NCBI GenBank assembly: GCA_018982785.1
Contig: JAHHEN010000003.1
Location: forward strand, 186,001 to 250,000
Direction of reading: 5' to 3'
DNA length: 64,000 nucleotides
Origin: Enterococcus innesii
GTDB lineage: Bacteria; Bacillota; Bacilli; Lactobacillales; Enterococcaceae
In this document: one piece after another, positions 19,581 to 30,372 of the stretch
How the letters are laid out: each line of letters starts with the position of its first letter
How positions within the stretch are numbered: position 1 is the stretch's first letter
Notes under the pieces: generated by a model
The model's input: the letters and a program-made list of their open reading frames with translations, nothing else
Database searches by the model: none
Told to the model about the DNA's origin: nothing
Position numbers and translations under genes: made by a program

Positions 19581-20354
19581 ATGAATCTTGTTGAAACAAA
19601 AGGAATCTTGCTTTTTTCAAAAGACCATAAAGAAAAGGACAAGCTAGTCAAAATCTTTACGGAGTCAGCTGGGAAGCAAATGTTTTATGTCAAAGGGGCT
19701 CATCGGAAAAACAACCCCTTGGCACCAGCGTTGCTCTCCTATACTGAAGCGACTTACATGGGAACCATCAAAGCGGAAGGCTTGTCCTTTTTAAATAATG
19801 CCAAAGACATCCATCCATTTCGTACGATTCAAAGTGATATTTTTATCGCTGGCTATGCGACTTATCTGTTGAATCTGTCTGATTCTGCCATCGATGATCG
19901 GGTCTATGATCCACATCTTTACCAATTTCTGCACGAGGCGTTACAATTGATGGATCAAGGAAACGACGCAGAGATCATCACCAATATTTTTGAGATTCAG
20001 ATTTTACACCGTTTCGGGATCACTCCAAATTGGACGCATTGTGCCATCTGCGGAAAAACCGACGGTCGGTTTGACTATTCCTCAAAATATAGCGGTATTT
20101 TATGTGAACAGCACTGGGGGATGGACGAACGTCGCTATCATGCGGATTCTCGTGCGATCCATTTTATTCGCTTGTTTTCGCAAATATCCTATGAGCAGAT
20201 TGCTTCGATCAAATTAAAGTCAGAAACGAAAGCAGCGATTCGACAAGTGATCGATCTATTGTATGATGAATATGTCGGCATCCATTTGAAAAGCAAGAAG
20301 TTTATCGATCAGATGGGGCAATGGCAAGACGTCTTAAAACCGAAAAATCAATGA
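19581..20354 (+). CDS. recO: DNA repair protein RecO
   Basis: A recombination mediator that helps load RecA at gaps with RecF and RecR. The N-terminal OB-fold begins ETKGILLFSKDHKEKDKLVKI. The C-terminal half has a zinc finger: CAIC (about residues 153-156) and a later Cys in GILCEQH. Length 257. The last seven bases overlap the end of the convergent AraC-family gene. Confidence 0.93.
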   Translation: MNLVETKGILLFSKDHKEKDKLVKIFTESAGKQMFYVKGAHRKNNPLAPALLSYTEATYMGTIKAEGLSFLNNAKDIHPFRTIQSDIFIAGYATYLLNLSDSAIDDRVYDPHLYQFLHEALQLMDQGNDAEIITNIFEIQILHRFGITPNWTHCAICGKTDGRFDYSSKYSGILCEQHWGMDERRYHADSRAIHFIRLFSQISYEQIASIKLKSETKAAIRQVIDLLYDEYVGIHLKSKKFIDQMGQWQDVLKPKNQ

Positions 20355-21151
20355 TAGAGTTGGCGAAACTTCAATGGAGTTAAGCCGACTTTTTTGAACA
20401 ATGCGGTAAAGTGACTCGCATCTTGAAAACCCACGGCGAAGGCGGCTTGCTGAATGGGCAGATCCGGCTGTGCCACCAAAAGTTCTTTGGCGCGGGCCAT
20501 GCGATAGTTTAATAAGTATTGGGCGGTGGATTGTCCTAGAAAACGCTGGAACAACCGCGAGAGATATTGGGGCGAAACATAGACTAAACCAGCCAAGTCT
20601 CTGATCGTGATCGCCTGATCGTAATTGGTTTCGATTTCTTGTATTACAGGGATCAGATATTGTTGAAACAAGGGGTGTTTTTCGGTTGGATTCCCCGAGT
20701 TCTCTTGCATGATCGCCAGCAAAAAACGATAACACTCGCTAGAAGCCTGTAACGGATCCCAACTGATTTTTGGGTCTTCTTTAATGCGTTGTTTGATCCA
20801 AGTCATATAGGAAAAAGTTTCAGACTCTTCAACTAAAAGATAAGGTTTACTTGTAAATTTTTTTAAGATCTCAGCTGCCAAAGGTCCTTGAAAAGTGGCA
20901 AAGGAGGTTTTCCAATCAGACAAGGGATAGTAGCGATGTGGAGTAAAAGGAAAAATCAAGATGCCTTCACTGGGACGTAAGATAAAGGATTCTTGACCAA
21001 AGGTGACGCGGCCTTCTCCTTGTTCTGTCTGTAGCCAATGAAAGTAAGGGTAGCCATCGGGACGAACAACGTCATCTTGTGGCCAATCATTTCCGATACT
21101 TTCAAGCGACAAAGGCAGCTGCTGGTTTGTTTGATAAAAATAAATAGGCAT
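20348..21151 (-). CDS. AraC-family transcriptional regulator
   Basis: A 267-residue regulator with an N-terminal cupin-like sugar-binding domain (about 1-140) and a C-terminal double helix-turn-helix (RDLAGLVYVSPQYLSRLFQRF, then the QQAAFAVGFQDASHFTALFKK segment). The ATG at 21151 lies six bases after GGAGG; a TTG two codons upstream is less likely. It diverges from the GH42-GH35 pair and probably activates it in response to a galactoside. The ligand is not readable from sequence. Confidence 0.9.
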   Translation of the reverse strand: MPIYFYQTNQQLPLSLESIGNDWPQDDVVRPDGYPYFHWLQTEQGEGRVTFGQESFILRPSEGILIFPFTPHRYYPLSDWKTSFATFQGPLAAEILKKFTSKPYLLVEESETFSYMTWIKQRIKEDPKISWDPLQASSECYRFLLAIMQENSGNPTEKHPLFQQYLIPVIQEIETNYDQAITIRDLAGLVYVSPQYLSRLFQRFLGQSTAQYLLNYRMARAKELLVAQPDLPIQQAAFAVGFQDASHFTALFKKVGLTPLKFRQLYH

Positions 21152-21272
21152 ATCCAACCTCCATGTTTCGAAAAGTTATAAAATAGTGTTTCATGTATTA
21201 TACTACAACAGAATGAAAAGCCTTACAATAAGAGAGTAGAAATCAATTTATTTTAAAGGAGCGTTCATTCTT

Positions 21273-23285
21273 ATGACAAAATTTTTCGATCGAATTTTAT
21301 TTGGCGGCGATTATAACCCCAATCAATGGCCCAAAGAGATTTGGGAAGAAGACATTCGAATCTTTAAAAAAGCGAGTATCAATAGTGCGACCGTCAACGT
21401 CTTTTCATGGGCAAAGATCCAGCCTTCTGAAAATTGTTATGATTTTGAGGAATTGGATCAAATCATAGAAAGATTAAGCAAGGAAGGGTTCGATATCGTC
21501 TTAGCGACATCGACGGCGGCGCTGCCAGCTTGGATGTTCAAGAAATATCCGGAAGTCGCTCGCACCGATTATGATGGACGCCGTCATAAGTTTGGGCAAC
21601 GGCACAATGCCTGTCCTAACAGTTTAGTCTATCAAAAATACGCTGAGCGATTGGCGACAAAATTAGCCGAACGTTACGGTGAAAACCCGCAAGTCTCTTG
21701 TTGGCACATCAACAATGAATATGGTGGCGAATGTTATTGCGAAAACTGTGAGAAAGCGTTTCGTGTTTGGCTAAAAGACAAGTATCAAACGATCGAGGCA
21801 GTGAACAAAGCCTGGAACATGGAATTTTGGGGACACACTGTGTATGAATGGGATGAAATCGTGCTGCCAAATGCGCTGTCAGAAGGAATCGGCTATGAGA
21901 AGACAGCATTTGCGGGTATTTCCATTGACTACCGACGGTTCAACTCGGATAGTCTTTTAAAAAACTATATGATGGAACGGGACGCTATTCGGAAAATTGA
22001 TCCGACAACTCCGATTACAACGAATTTGATGGGAACCTTTAAAGGACTGGATTATTTCAAGTGGGCAAAGGAAATGGACCTTGTTTCGTGGGATAATTAT
22101 CCATCATATAATACGCCATGGAGTTTAGTAGCCATGACCCATGATCTAATGCGTGGCTTGAAACAACAGCCCTTTATGTTGATGGAACAAACACCTTCGC
22201 AACAAAACTGGCAACCTTATAACTCGTTGAAAAAACCGGGACAAATGCGGGCACAAAGTTACCAAACCATCGCGCATGGGGCGGATACGATCCAATACTT
22301 TCAATTACGACGTTCCGTTGGCGCTTGTGAGAAATTCCATGGCGCGGTCATCGAACATGTCGGTCATGAAGACACGCGAGTTTTTCGAGAAACAGCCGCT
22401 CTTGGGGCGGAATTAGCGCAGCTTTCAGACATCATTGGGACGCAATCTCAAGCACAAGTTGCTTTGATTTTTGATTGGGACAATTACTGGGCATTAGAAT
22501 ACACCAGTGGTCCGACCGTTGATCTGAAATACGTAGAACAGATCCATCGCTACTATCGGTATTTTTACGAACAAAATATTGCCGTCGACTTGATTCCCGT
22601 GGATGCTGACTTATCAAAATACAAATTAGTCGCAGCACCGGTTCTCTACATGATCAAAGAAGGGATGCAAGAGCGGCTCACTGATTTCGTTAAGCAAGGC
22701 GGTGCTTTACTTACAACGTATATGAGCGGCATCGTTGATCAATCAGACAATGTTCACTTAGGCGGTTACCCTGGCCCCTTGCGGGAGTTATCTGGCATCT
22801 GGGTGGAAGAAATCGATGCATTAGCCCCAGAACAATCAAACGGGGTTTCCTTAGTCAATGAAGAACTGACAGGAACCAGTAATTTAGTCAGCGATCTGAT
22901 CCATTTAGAAACCGCTGAAGCGCTAGCGCATTATACAAGCAATTTTTATGCAGGAATGCCGGCAGTGACGAAAAATACGTTTGGTGAAGGAACTGTCTAT
23001 TACTTTGGTGGCCAGTTGGAAGATCAGCTACAAGATCAGCTTTTCAAAACAATCGTCGAAGAAACCGGTATTACCCCAGTGATCGAGGAGGCAACAAAAC
23101 TGGAAGTTGCTTGTCGTGAAAATGCAGAGGCGAAATTCTTCGTTATCATTAATTTCCACGAAGAAGCACAACCTTTACCAGAAATTTTCGTCGGAGAAAC
23201 GGATCTCCTGACGGGTGAGGTTCTTTCTTCAGAAACGAAACTGGCACAGTACACCACCTATATCGTCAAAGAGGAGCGTAACTGA
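21273..23285 (+). CDS. Beta-galactosidase, glycoside hydrolase family 42
   Basis: A 670-residue GH42 enzyme of the LacA/BgaB type, with no signal peptide, so cytoplasmic. The acid/base Glu is in HINNEYGG (about residue 149) and the nucleophile in LMEQTPS (about 307). CYCENC just after the acid/base site provides the Cys cluster that binds zinc in many members. The trimerisation and beta-sandwich domains follow. AAAGGAG precedes the ATG. The stop overlaps the start of the GH35 gene by one base (TGATG). Natural substrates are probably plant or host galactosides more than lactose. Confidence 0.93.
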   Translation: MTKFFDRILFGGDYNPNQWPKEIWEEDIRIFKKASINSATVNVFSWAKIQPSENCYDFEELDQIIERLSKEGFDIVLATSTAALPAWMFKKYPEVARTDYDGRRHKFGQRHNACPNSLVYQKYAERLATKLAERYGENPQVSCWHINNEYGGECYCENCEKAFRVWLKDKYQTIEAVNKAWNMEFWGHTVYEWDEIVLPNALSEGIGYEKTAFAGISIDYRRFNSDSLLKNYMMERDAIRKIDPTTPITTNLMGTFKGLDYFKWAKEMDLVSWDNYPSYNTPWSLVAMTHDLMRGLKQQPFMLMEQTPSQQNWQPYNSLKKPGQMRAQSYQTIAHGADTIQYFQLRRSVGACEKFHGAVIEHVGHEDTRVFRETAALGAELAQLSDIIGTQSQAQVALIFDWDNYWALEYTSGPTVDLKYVEQIHRYYRYFYEQNIAVDLIPVDADLSKYKLVAAPVLYMIKEGMQERLTDFVKQGGALLTTYMSGIVDQSDNVHLGGYPGPLRELSGIWVEEIDALAPEQSNGVSLVNEELTGTSNLVSDLIHLETAEALAHYTSNFYAGMPAVTKNTFGEGTVYYFGGQLEDQLQDQLFKTIVEETGITPVIEEATKLEVACRENAEAKFFVIINFHEEAQPLPEIFVGETDLLTGEVLSSETKLAQYTTYIVKEERN

Positions 23286-25042
23286 TGCGAACTTTTGCTA
23301 TTGAAGATGACTTTTATTTAGACCACAAGCCTTTTAAAGTGATCTCTGGAGCGATCCACTATTTTCGTGTCGTTCCTGAATATTGGCAAGATCGTTTAGA
23401 GAAGCTACGCTTGATGGGCTGTAATACCGTGGAAACCTATGTTCCTTGGAATCTCCATGAAGCACAAGAAGGTGTCTATCAGTTTGAGGGGATCCTTGAT
23501 TTGCGGCGATTTATCCAAACGGCACAAGAAGTAGGGCTTTATGTCATTTTGCGACCAGCACCTTATATTTGTGCGGAGTGGGAATTTGGTGGGCTGCCTT
23601 ATTGGCTATTGCAAGATCCTATGATGAAGCTTCGGTTTGATTATCCACCATTTATGGAAAAAATCACTCGTTATTTCGCCCATTTGTTTCCACAAGTGCG
23701 GGATCTGCAGATCACCCAAGGTGGTCCGATTTTAATGATGCAAGTAGAAAATGAATACGGCAGCTACGCCAATGACAAAGAGTATTTGCGAAAAATGGTG
23801 GCTGCGATGCGGCAGCATGGTGTAGAAACGCCGTTAGTGACCTCTGACGGACCTTGGCACGATATGCTAGAAAACGGCAGTATCAAAGACTTGGCTTTGC
23901 CTACGATCAACTGCGGCTCCAACATCAAGGAAAACTTTGAAAAACTTCGAAGATTTCACGGAGAAAAACGGCCATTGATGGTCATGGAATTTTGGATCGG
24001 CTGGTTTGATGCCTGGGGTGACGACCAGCATCATACGACCTCCACAGAAGATGCAGTAAAGGAATTACAGGATTGTTTAGCATTGGGTTCTGTCAATATC
24101 TATATGTTTCATGGTGGGACCAATTTTGGCTTTATGAACGGGTCAAACTATTATGAACGCTTAGCGCCGGATGTCACTAGCTATGATTACGATGCCTTAC
24201 TGACAGAATGGGGAGAACCTACTGCCAAATACCAAGCCTTCAAAAAGGTGATTGCTGACTATACGGAAATTCCTGAGTTTCCCTTGAGTATGGAAATTGA
24301 GCGAAAAGCTTATGGAACATTCTCAGTGAAAGAACGAGTCTCCTTGTTTTCGACGATCGACGCGATCAGTCAACCGATCATAAGTAATTACCCCTTATCG
24401 ATGGAAGCCTGCAATCAAGCGACAGGTTATATCTATTATCGCTCACTGATTGGGTCTGCTCGGAAGATTGCCGACTACCGTCTGATCAATACGATGGATC
24501 GTGCCCATACATTTATCAACCAGGAACTTTTGCGCATCGATTATGATCAAGAAATCGGTCAAACCTACAGTTTCGATTTATCAGAATCAGAAAACGAGTT
24601 GGGGATCTTGGTGGAGAATATGGGGCGGGTCAATTATTCCGTAAAAATGAACCATCAGCACAAAGGCATCAAAGACGGTGTGATCATCAATGGCGCCTTC
24701 CAAAGCAACTGGGAAATCTATCCCTTACCGATGGATAATTTGCATGCCATTGATTTCCAAGGAAAATGGCAAAAAGGACAACCAAGTTTCTCACGCTTTG
24801 AATGTGTTTTTGATGAATGTGCAGATACCTTTATCGAATTGCCAGGCTGGGGTAAAGGGTTTGTCCAAGTCAATGGTCATATGATCGGCCGTTTCTGGGA
24901 AAAAGGACCGCAGCAACGCTTGTACGTCCCGGCACCGTTTTTGAAAACTGGAATAAACGAGATCATCGTTTTTGAAAGTGATGGGAAAATCGCTGATGAG
25001 ATCGTCTTTCATGATCACGCGGATTTAGGTCCAGAAGCATAA
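23285..25042 (+). CDS. Beta-galactosidase, glycoside hydrolase family 35
   Basis: A 585-residue GH35 enzyme of the BgaC type without signal peptide. RPAPYICAEWEFGGLP is the family signature. The acid/base Glu is in VENEYGS (about residue 156) and the nucleophile in VMEFWIGW (about 232). Small GH35 enzymes of this size often prefer beta-1,3-linked galactose, such as lacto-N-biose or galacto-N-biose. That specificity is inference. It is coupled to the GH42 gene by TGATG, and no transporter is encoded nearby. Confidence 0.93.
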   Translation: MRTFAIEDDFYLDHKPFKVISGAIHYFRVVPEYWQDRLEKLRLMGCNTVETYVPWNLHEAQEGVYQFEGILDLRRFIQTAQEVGLYVILRPAPYICAEWEFGGLPYWLLQDPMMKLRFDYPPFMEKITRYFAHLFPQVRDLQITQGGPILMMQVENEYGSYANDKEYLRKMVAAMRQHGVETPLVTSDGPWHDMLENGSIKDLALPTINCGSNIKENFEKLRRFHGEKRPLMVMEFWIGWFDAWGDDQHHTTSTEDAVKELQDCLALGSVNIYMFHGGTNFGFMNGSNYYERLAPDVTSYDYDALLTEWGEPTAKYQAFKKVIADYTEIPEFPLSMEIERKAYGTFSVKERVSLFSTIDAISQPIISNYPLSMEACNQATGYIYYRSLIGSARKIADYRLINTMDRAHTFINQELLRIDYDQEIGQTYSFDLSESENELGILVENMGRVNYSVKMNHQHKGIKDGVIINGAFQSNWEIYPLPMDNLHAIDFQGKWQKGQPSFSRFECVFDECADTFIELPGWGKGFVQVNGHMIGRFWEKGPQQRLYVPAPFLKTGINEIIVFESDGKIADEIVFHDHADLGPEA

Positions 25043-25058
25043 AAGTTCAAATTAGTCA

Positions 25059-25088
25059 TTGACAAACCCTAGCTTCAACTACTATCAT
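25059..25088 (+). promoter_or_regulatory. Promoter of the glyQS leader
   Basis: TTGACA (25059-25064), 18 bases and TATCAT (25083-25088) precede the T-box leader by a few bases. Confidence 0.7.
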
Positions 25089-25094
25089 AAGGGT

Positions 25095-25298
25095 AATCGA
25101 ATCCGTGCTATGACCGGAAGAAAGAAAGAAGTCCATTCCATGAAGCGAACTTGGGAGAGTGAAAGCCAAGTTGGAACCTTATTTCGCAGGCGTCCGTGAG
25201 CATGATCAATGAAGCTGCCGACTTGTCGGAAGTAGGGTGGAACCGCGAATGTATCGTCCCTATATCTATACACTCCGTATAGATATAGGGACTTTTTT
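25095..25298 (+). promoter_or_regulatory. Glycine T-box riboswitch leader
   Basis: The conserved T-box AGGGTGGAACCGCG is at 25234-25247. It is followed by a strong terminator stem (25256-25271 with 25277-25292) and six T residues. Uncharged tRNA-Gly should stabilise the antiterminator and let glyQS be transcribed. GGC at 25189-25191, on the 3' side of stem I, is the likely glycine specifier codon; this reading is by eye. The leader starts shortly after the promoter at 25059-25088. Confidence 0.93.
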
Positions 25299-25341
25299 AT
25301 GTTTCACACCAAGAATAGCCAAAAACAAAGGAGGTTTTTTT

Positions 25342-25580
25342 ATGTTATTTGATATGACGATTCCAGCAAGTGCGTTTACCGAAAAAAGCTCAAAGTATTA
25401 GCAAGTATTCCGCTGCAGGTTCGCCTTTTAAAGGATGAACAGCTTATCCATGAATTTACAACGAGTCCAGACCAAATGCTTTACGACTTATCTGATGTTT
25501 TAGAAGCAGATGTCGTGGTCGAAGTGAAATTGATCCCCGGATCAGTTGTCGAATTTTATCCTGTCGTCAATGCGTTATAA
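25342..25580 (+). pseudogene. Small protein gene of unknown function, frameshifted, ahead of glyQ
   Basis: Not recognised. AAGGAGG sits seven bases before an ATG. The frame reads MLFDMTIPASAFTEK and then hits a stop. One added A in the A6 run at 25382-25387 restores a 79-residue soluble protein that runs to a stop 15 bases before glyQ (LKVLASIPLQVRLL near the middle, SVVEFYPVVNAL at the end). The restored protein has a regular hydrophobic pattern and no membrane segment. It lies inside the glycine-controlled unit, so its expression would follow tRNA-Gly charging. Sequencing error or real disruption are both possible. Confidence 0.6.
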
Positions 25581-25595
25581 GAAAGGAAGAAAAAG

Positions 25596-26507
25596 ATGAG
25601 TAAACTAACTGTGCAAGAAATGATTTTGACCCTGCAAAAATTCTGGTCTGAAAACGGCTGTATGCTGATGCAGGCCTATGATACAGAAAAAGGGGCTGGA
25701 ACCATGAGCCCATATACATTTTTACGTGCAATCGGTCCAGAACCATGGAACGCCGCTTACGTAGAACCTTCTCGCCGTCCAGCTGATGGCCGCTACGGGG
25801 AAAACCCAAATCGTTTGTATCAGCACCACCAGTTCCAAGTCGTGATGAAGCCTTCTCCTGAAAATATCCAAGAGCTTTATTTAGAAAGCCTGCGTCTTTT
25901 AGGGATCGATCCATTAGAACATGATATTCGTTTTGTCGAAGATAACTGGGAAAATCCCTCAATGGGTTGTGCAGGTCTTGGTTGGGAAGTTTGGTTAGAT
26001 GGGATGGAGATCACTCAGTTTACGTACTTCCAACAAGTTGGCGGCTTAGCATGTAAGCCAGTGACATCAGAGATCACTTACGGCTTAGAACGTCTAGCAT
26101 CTTATATTCAAGAAGTTGAAAGTGTCTACGATCTTGAATGGTCTGCAGGTGTCAAATATGGTGAGATTTTCCGCCAACCTGAGTATGAACATTCAAAATA
26201 CTCCTTTGAAGTCAGTGACCAAGACTTGCTTTTAGGGAACTTCGATCGTTTTGAACAAGAAGCAAAACGTTGTATCGATGAACGCTTAGTTCATCCAGCT
26301 TACGACTATATCTTAAAATGCAGCCATACCTTCAATTTGTTGGATGCACGTGGCGCAGTCTCCGTCACTGAACGTGCTGGGTACCTCGCACGAATCCGGA
26401 ATATGGCGCGTCAAGTAGCAAAACTATTTGTAGCAGAACGGGAAAACCTCGGTTATCCATTGCTTGATCCAGAAGTGGCGCAAAAACTGATTGAGGAGGG
26501 AAAATAA
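25596..26507 (+). CDS. glyQ: Glycine--tRNA ligase alpha subunit
   Basis: The class II catalytic subunit of the alpha2beta2 glycyl-tRNA synthetase. The N-terminus has [14 protein letters not shown]. Motif-2 and motif-3 regions (the [14 protein letters not shown] segment and the [14 protein letters not shown] segment) are intact. Length 303. GAAAGGAAG precedes the ATG. It is two bases from glyS and is controlled by the upstream T-box. Confidence 0.97.
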   Translation: MSKLTVQEMILTLQKFWSENGCMLMQAYDTEKGAGTMSPYTFLRAIGPEPWNAAYVEPSRRPADGRYGENPNRLYQHHQFQVVMKPSPENIQELYLESLRLLGIDPLEHDIRFVEDNWENPSMGCAGLGWEVWLDGMEITQFTYFQQVGGLACKPVTSEITYGLERLASYIQEVESVYDLEWSAGVKYGEIFRQPEYEHSKYSFEVSDQDLLLGNFDRFEQEAKRCIDERLVHPAYDYILKCSHTFNLLDARGAVSVTERAGYLARIRNMARQVAKLFVAERENLGYPLLDPEVAQKLIEEGK

Positions 26508-26508
26508 G

Positions 26509-28581
26509 ATGGCACAAAACCTATTATTAGAAATCGGCTTAGAGGAATTACCTGCGCATGTCGTAACCCCAAGTATGAAACAATTACAAGAAAAAACGGC
26601 AGCTTTCTTAGATGCTCATGCATTGCCTTATACAGCAATCGAAGCCTATTCCACACCTCGCCGCTTGGCAGTTTATGTCACCGGTATTCCTGAAAAACAA
26701 GCCGATACACAAGAAGACGTCAAAGGACCAGCGAAAAAAATCGCCTTAGACGAAGCTGGCAACTGGTCGAAAGCAGCTCAAGGATTTGTTCGGGGACAAG
26801 GATTGACAACCGATGACATCACCTTCCGTGAATTAAAAGGGGTTGAGTATGTCTATGTAACGAAACATACCCAAGGTCAAGCAACCGTTGAGGTATTGAA
26901 AGGATTGCAGGAAGTAATCACAAGTTTGACGTTCCCAGTAACGATGCACTGGGCAGATTACGATTTTGAATACATCCGACCCATTCATTGGATCGTTGCA
27001 CTCTTTGGTGAGCAAGTCATTCCTTTCCAAATCCTTGATATTGTTACCGGTCGCGAGTCAAAAGGTCATCGTTTCTTAGGTGAGGCGGTCACGTTTGATC
27101 ATGCGGACGACTATTTGGAAAAAATGAAGCATCAATTTGTCATCGCTGATCCAAGCGAACGTCAACAAATGATCACCGCACAAATCAATGCGATCGCTCA
27201 AGAAAACAACTGGCGGATCGATTTAGATGAAGACTTACTAGAAGAAGTGACAAATCTAGTTGAATACCCAACAGCCTTTGTAGGGGACTTTGAAGAAAAA
27301 TATCTTTCTGTCCCTGAAGAAGTATTAGTTACTTCTATGAAAGAACATCAACGTTACTTCGATGTCCGCACCCTTGACGGAGAATTGCTGCCGCACTTCA
27401 TCTCTGCCCGCAACGGGGATGCTGTGAAGATCGATAATGTCATCAAAGGAAACCAAAAAGTCCTGACCGCTCGTCTAGAAGATGCTGAGTTTTTCTACAA
27501 TGAAGACAAAAAGCTGACCATCGACCATTGCGTGGAAAAGCTTAAGCAAGTCACCTTCCACGAAAAAATCGGCAGCTTGTATGAAAAAATGCAGCGCGTT
27601 GGATTAGCTGCACAAATCATCGGGAAGACGGTTGGTTTAACAGAAGAAGAACTGACCGACCTTCAACGGGCAGCTCAAATCTATAAATTTGATTTAGTGA
27701 CCAATATGGTAGGGGAATTCCCTGAGTTGCAAGGAATCATGGGGGAAAAATATGCCCTGATCCAAGGAGAGAAACCAGCAGTTGCCCAAGCGATTCGTGA
27801 ACACTACATGCCGATCTCGGCAGAAGGCGAACTGCCACAATCGAAAATCGGGGCTGTTTTAGCGATTGCGGATAAATTAGACAGCTTACTTGCGTTCTTT
27901 GCCGTTGATATGGTTCCAAGTGGTTCAAACGATCCTTATGCTTTACGCCGTCAAACCTACGGGATTATCCGCATCCTAGCTGAAAAACGCTGGTACTTCC
28001 CATTTGTTCAGTTGCAAGAAGAGATTCGCGAAGCCATTAATGCCCAACCGGAAGTTTTTGGGATTCAACTTGCCGCAGGTCAAGAACAAGTGACTGATTT
28101 TGTGAAAGGCCGTCTGCGTCAATTCTTACTCAGCAAAAATACGCGTCATGATGTTATTGAAGCTGTTTTAGGCGCTCGTCAAGCAGATATCAGTACGTTA
28201 TTTGAAACGGCTCAGATGTTAAGAGAACATCTGCAAGACACCGACTTCAAACCATCAATGGAAGCCTTGACTCGAGTCATCAATTTAGCGAAAAAAGCCG
28301 AATTGGAACAAGTAGCCATTGATCCTGCCTTGTTTGAAAACGACTCTGAAACTGCCTTGTATGAAGCGGTCTTAACAGTAGAGGACAAGTTCCCACATCA
28401 AACGATGGAAGAAAATTACCAAAGCTTAGTAGCACTGCGCCCATTGATCGAAGCTTATTTTGATCAAACAATGGTCATGGTTGAAGATGAAAATATTCGC
28501 CGCAATCGTTTTGCCTTGTTGGATAAAATCGCGAAGATGAGTCTGGCGGTTGCTAGTTTAGATGCTTTGATTACGAAATAA
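26509..28581 (+). CDS. glyS: Glycine--tRNA ligase beta subunit
   Basis: The tRNA-binding beta subunit, 690 residues, partner of Gly[16 protein letters not shown] starts the protein and an HD-like domain (about 330-460) and an anticodon-binding region follow. I start at the ATG at 26509 behind GAGGAGGG; a frame opening 18 bases upstream overlaps glyQ and does not match the family start. A terminator follows. Confidence 0.96.
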   Translation: MAQNLLLEIGLEELPAHVVTPSMKQLQEKTAAFLDAHALPYTAIEAYSTPRRLAVYVTGIPEKQADTQEDVKGPAKKIALDEAGNWSKAAQGFVRGQGLTTDDITFRELKGVEYVYVTKHTQGQATVEVLKGLQEVITSLTFPVTMHWADYDFEYIRPIHWIVALFGEQVIPFQILDIVTGRESKGHRFLGEAVTFDHADDYLEKMKHQFVIADPSERQQMITAQINAIAQENNWRIDLDEDLLEEVTNLVEYPTAFVGDFEEKYLSVPEEVLVTSMKEHQRYFDVRTLDGELLPHFISARNGDAVKIDNVIKGNQKVLTARLEDAEFFYNEDKKLTIDHCVEKLKQVTFHEKIGSLYEKMQRVGLAAQIIGKTVGLTEEELTDLQRAAQIYKFDLVTNMVGEFPELQGIMGEKYALIQGEKPAVAQAIREHYMPISAEGELPQSKIGAVLAIADKLDSLLAFFAVDMVPSGSNDPYALRRQTYGIIRILAEKRWYFPFVQLQEEIREAINAQPEVFGIQLAAGQEQVTDFVKGRLRQFLLSKNTRHDVIEAVLGARQADISTLFETAQMLREHLQDTDFKPSMEALTRVINLAKKAELEQVAIDPALFENDSETALYEAVLTVEDKFPHQTMEENYQSLVALRPLIEAYFDQTMVMVEDENIRRNRFALLDKIAKMSLAVASLDALITK

Positions 28582-28614
28582 AAAGGAAGCTTGCAGTTGC
28601 AGGTTTCTAAATAA

Positions 28615-28652
28615 AAAAAGCTGGAACTGAAAGAATCAGTTCTGGCTTTTTT
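28615..28652 (+). terminator. Terminator of glyQS
   Basis: AAAAAGCTGGAACTG pairs with CAGTTCTGGCTTTTT, including two G-U pairs, with a seven-base loop and T tail. Confidence 0.85.
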
Positions 28653-28844
28653 CTATGTTTCTCGATTTGCTTGTATTCAAAGTTGTATTCTAGTGACGAT
28701 ATATTGTTAATAACCAAAAAATTTATTTGCCATTTCTTTTCAGGGAATCCAATGATTGTTTAGCTTTTATGATTGAGGATTTGATGATGCTTCTATTGAT
28801 ACATAGATACTCATTATACAGAGAAACGATAGGTGCAATAAAAC

Positions 28845-28875
28845 AGCCTGACAGATCATAAGATGAGTTGTCAGG
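28845..28875 (-). terminator. Candidate terminator of the rlmD-like gene
   Basis: GCCTGACA and TTGTCAGGC pair around a 14-base loop just after the minus-strand stop. The minus-strand tail TGTTTTATT is a weak T run. Confidence 0.6.
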
Positions 28876-28882
28876 CGAATGT

Positions 28883-30258
28883 TTATTTGCGGGTCAATTT
28901 TACTACCACTTCACAGCGGGCGGTTTGTGGAAACATATCTACTGATTGCAGATATTCTACGTGAAACACTTTGGCTAGTTGGACTAAGTCTCTTGCTAAA
29001 GTAGAAACATTACAAGATATATAGACCATCTTCTTCGGTGGCTGTTTCAGCAAAGCTTTCAATAATCGTTCATCCAAGCCTGTCCTTGGCGGATCAACAA
29101 TGATGCTATCAGGTCTGAAGCCTTCATTGAACCATTTTGGTAAGAGCTCCTCCGCAGTACCCGTTTCATAATGGGTATTTTGGGCACCAATGCGGCGCGC
29201 ATTTTCTTGGGCATTTTCAATTGCTTGAGGAATAATGTCCATACCGCGGACTTCTTTGGCATAAGGAGCCACGCTCAACCCAATCGTTCCCACACCGCAA
29301 TAGGCATCAACGACTGTTTCATTTTTGCTCAAGTCAAGGGCTTTTAACCCTTCTTGATACAAGACGCTGGTTTGCTGCGGATTCAGCTGGAAGAATGCGC
29401 GGGCGGACAAGTCGAAGGTCAGTTCATTCAACCGTTCTTCGATTGCTTCTTTGCCCCAAAGATGAATCGTTTCCTCTCCCATGACGACTGATGTTTTTTT
29501 GTTTTGCACATTTTGCATGATGGAAACGACTTGCGGCAAGCGCTGATTGATTTCGCGAATCAGCGCATTTTTTTGTGGCAGTTTGACAGAATTGGTAATG
29601 AAAACGACTTGAACTTCGCCAGTCGCGATCCCGATCCGAACCATCAATGTTCGTAGAATGCCGCTGTTTTTGCGTTCATCGTAAATGGGAATCTGGTATT
29701 TATTCAACAACTGGACGATGCCGTTGATCACTTTTTGCGTATCTTGTTCTTGTACGAGGCAATCATCAATGGCGACTAAGCGATGGGATTCCATTTCGTA
29801 TAAACCTGCTTCGATACGTTTGGTTTGACTGTTGTAACGCAATTGAAATTGCGCTTTGTTGCGGTAATGCCAAGGAACATCCATGCTAAAGTATCCCTTA
29901 GTTCAAACTGTTGGTAGCCATTTGGCTTAAATTTTTCAAGTGCTTGTTTCAAGAGGTCTTTTTTGAAATCTAATTGTTTATCGTAGACTAAATGCTGCAA
30001 TTGGCAGCCGCCGCATCGGTCATAAAACTTGCACGGTGGTTGGATGCGATCGCTGCTGGGCTTGACGATTTTGGTCATCTTGGCTTCAGCAAAGCGGGGA
30101 GAGGCTTTGGTGACTTCGGCAATGACCTGTTCCCCCGGTAGAACACGGGGAACAAAGATAATTAGCTTTTTGTAATAACCGATGCCTTCTCCGTTGATCC
30201 CTAAGCGTTTGATCGTTAGTTGTAGTTTTTGTCCAAGCTGGACTTGTGTATTTGCCAT
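28883..30258 (-). pseudogene. 23S rRNA (uracil-5)-methyltransferase, RlmD/RlmCD type, frameshifted
   Basis: A TrmA/RumA-family SAM-dependent m5U methyltransferase in two frames. The 5' part has a TRAM domain (about 1-60) and the iron-sulfur Cys cluster PPCKFYDRCGGCQ. The 3' part has the SAM motif VDAYCGVGTIG, VDPPRTGLD and the catalytic Cys in YISCNVSTLARDL. The frame changes near 29885, where GC stands in place of an expected GGC (Leu-Gly-Met-Asp). Restoring one G gives 458 residues, the normal length. AAGGAG precedes the ATG at 30258. If the deletion is real the enzyme is lost; a sequencing error is equally plausible. Confidence 0.85.
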
Positions 30259-30372
30259 GTGAACTCCTTAAATAAAATAGTCAGTTCATTTTACCACATT
30301 TTTTCAGCTTGATTAGAAGGAATTTCATTGTAGTTGTGGTAAAATAGAATGTACGTTCGCGAGGTGAAGAAG

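Larger units (their letters stand above)
28582..28882. other. Intergenic region between glyS and the rlmD-like gene
   Basis: About 300 bases between convergent genes. It contains the glyS terminator and a candidate terminator for the minus-strand gene. I see no coding potential or RNA gene in the rest. Confidence 0.6.
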
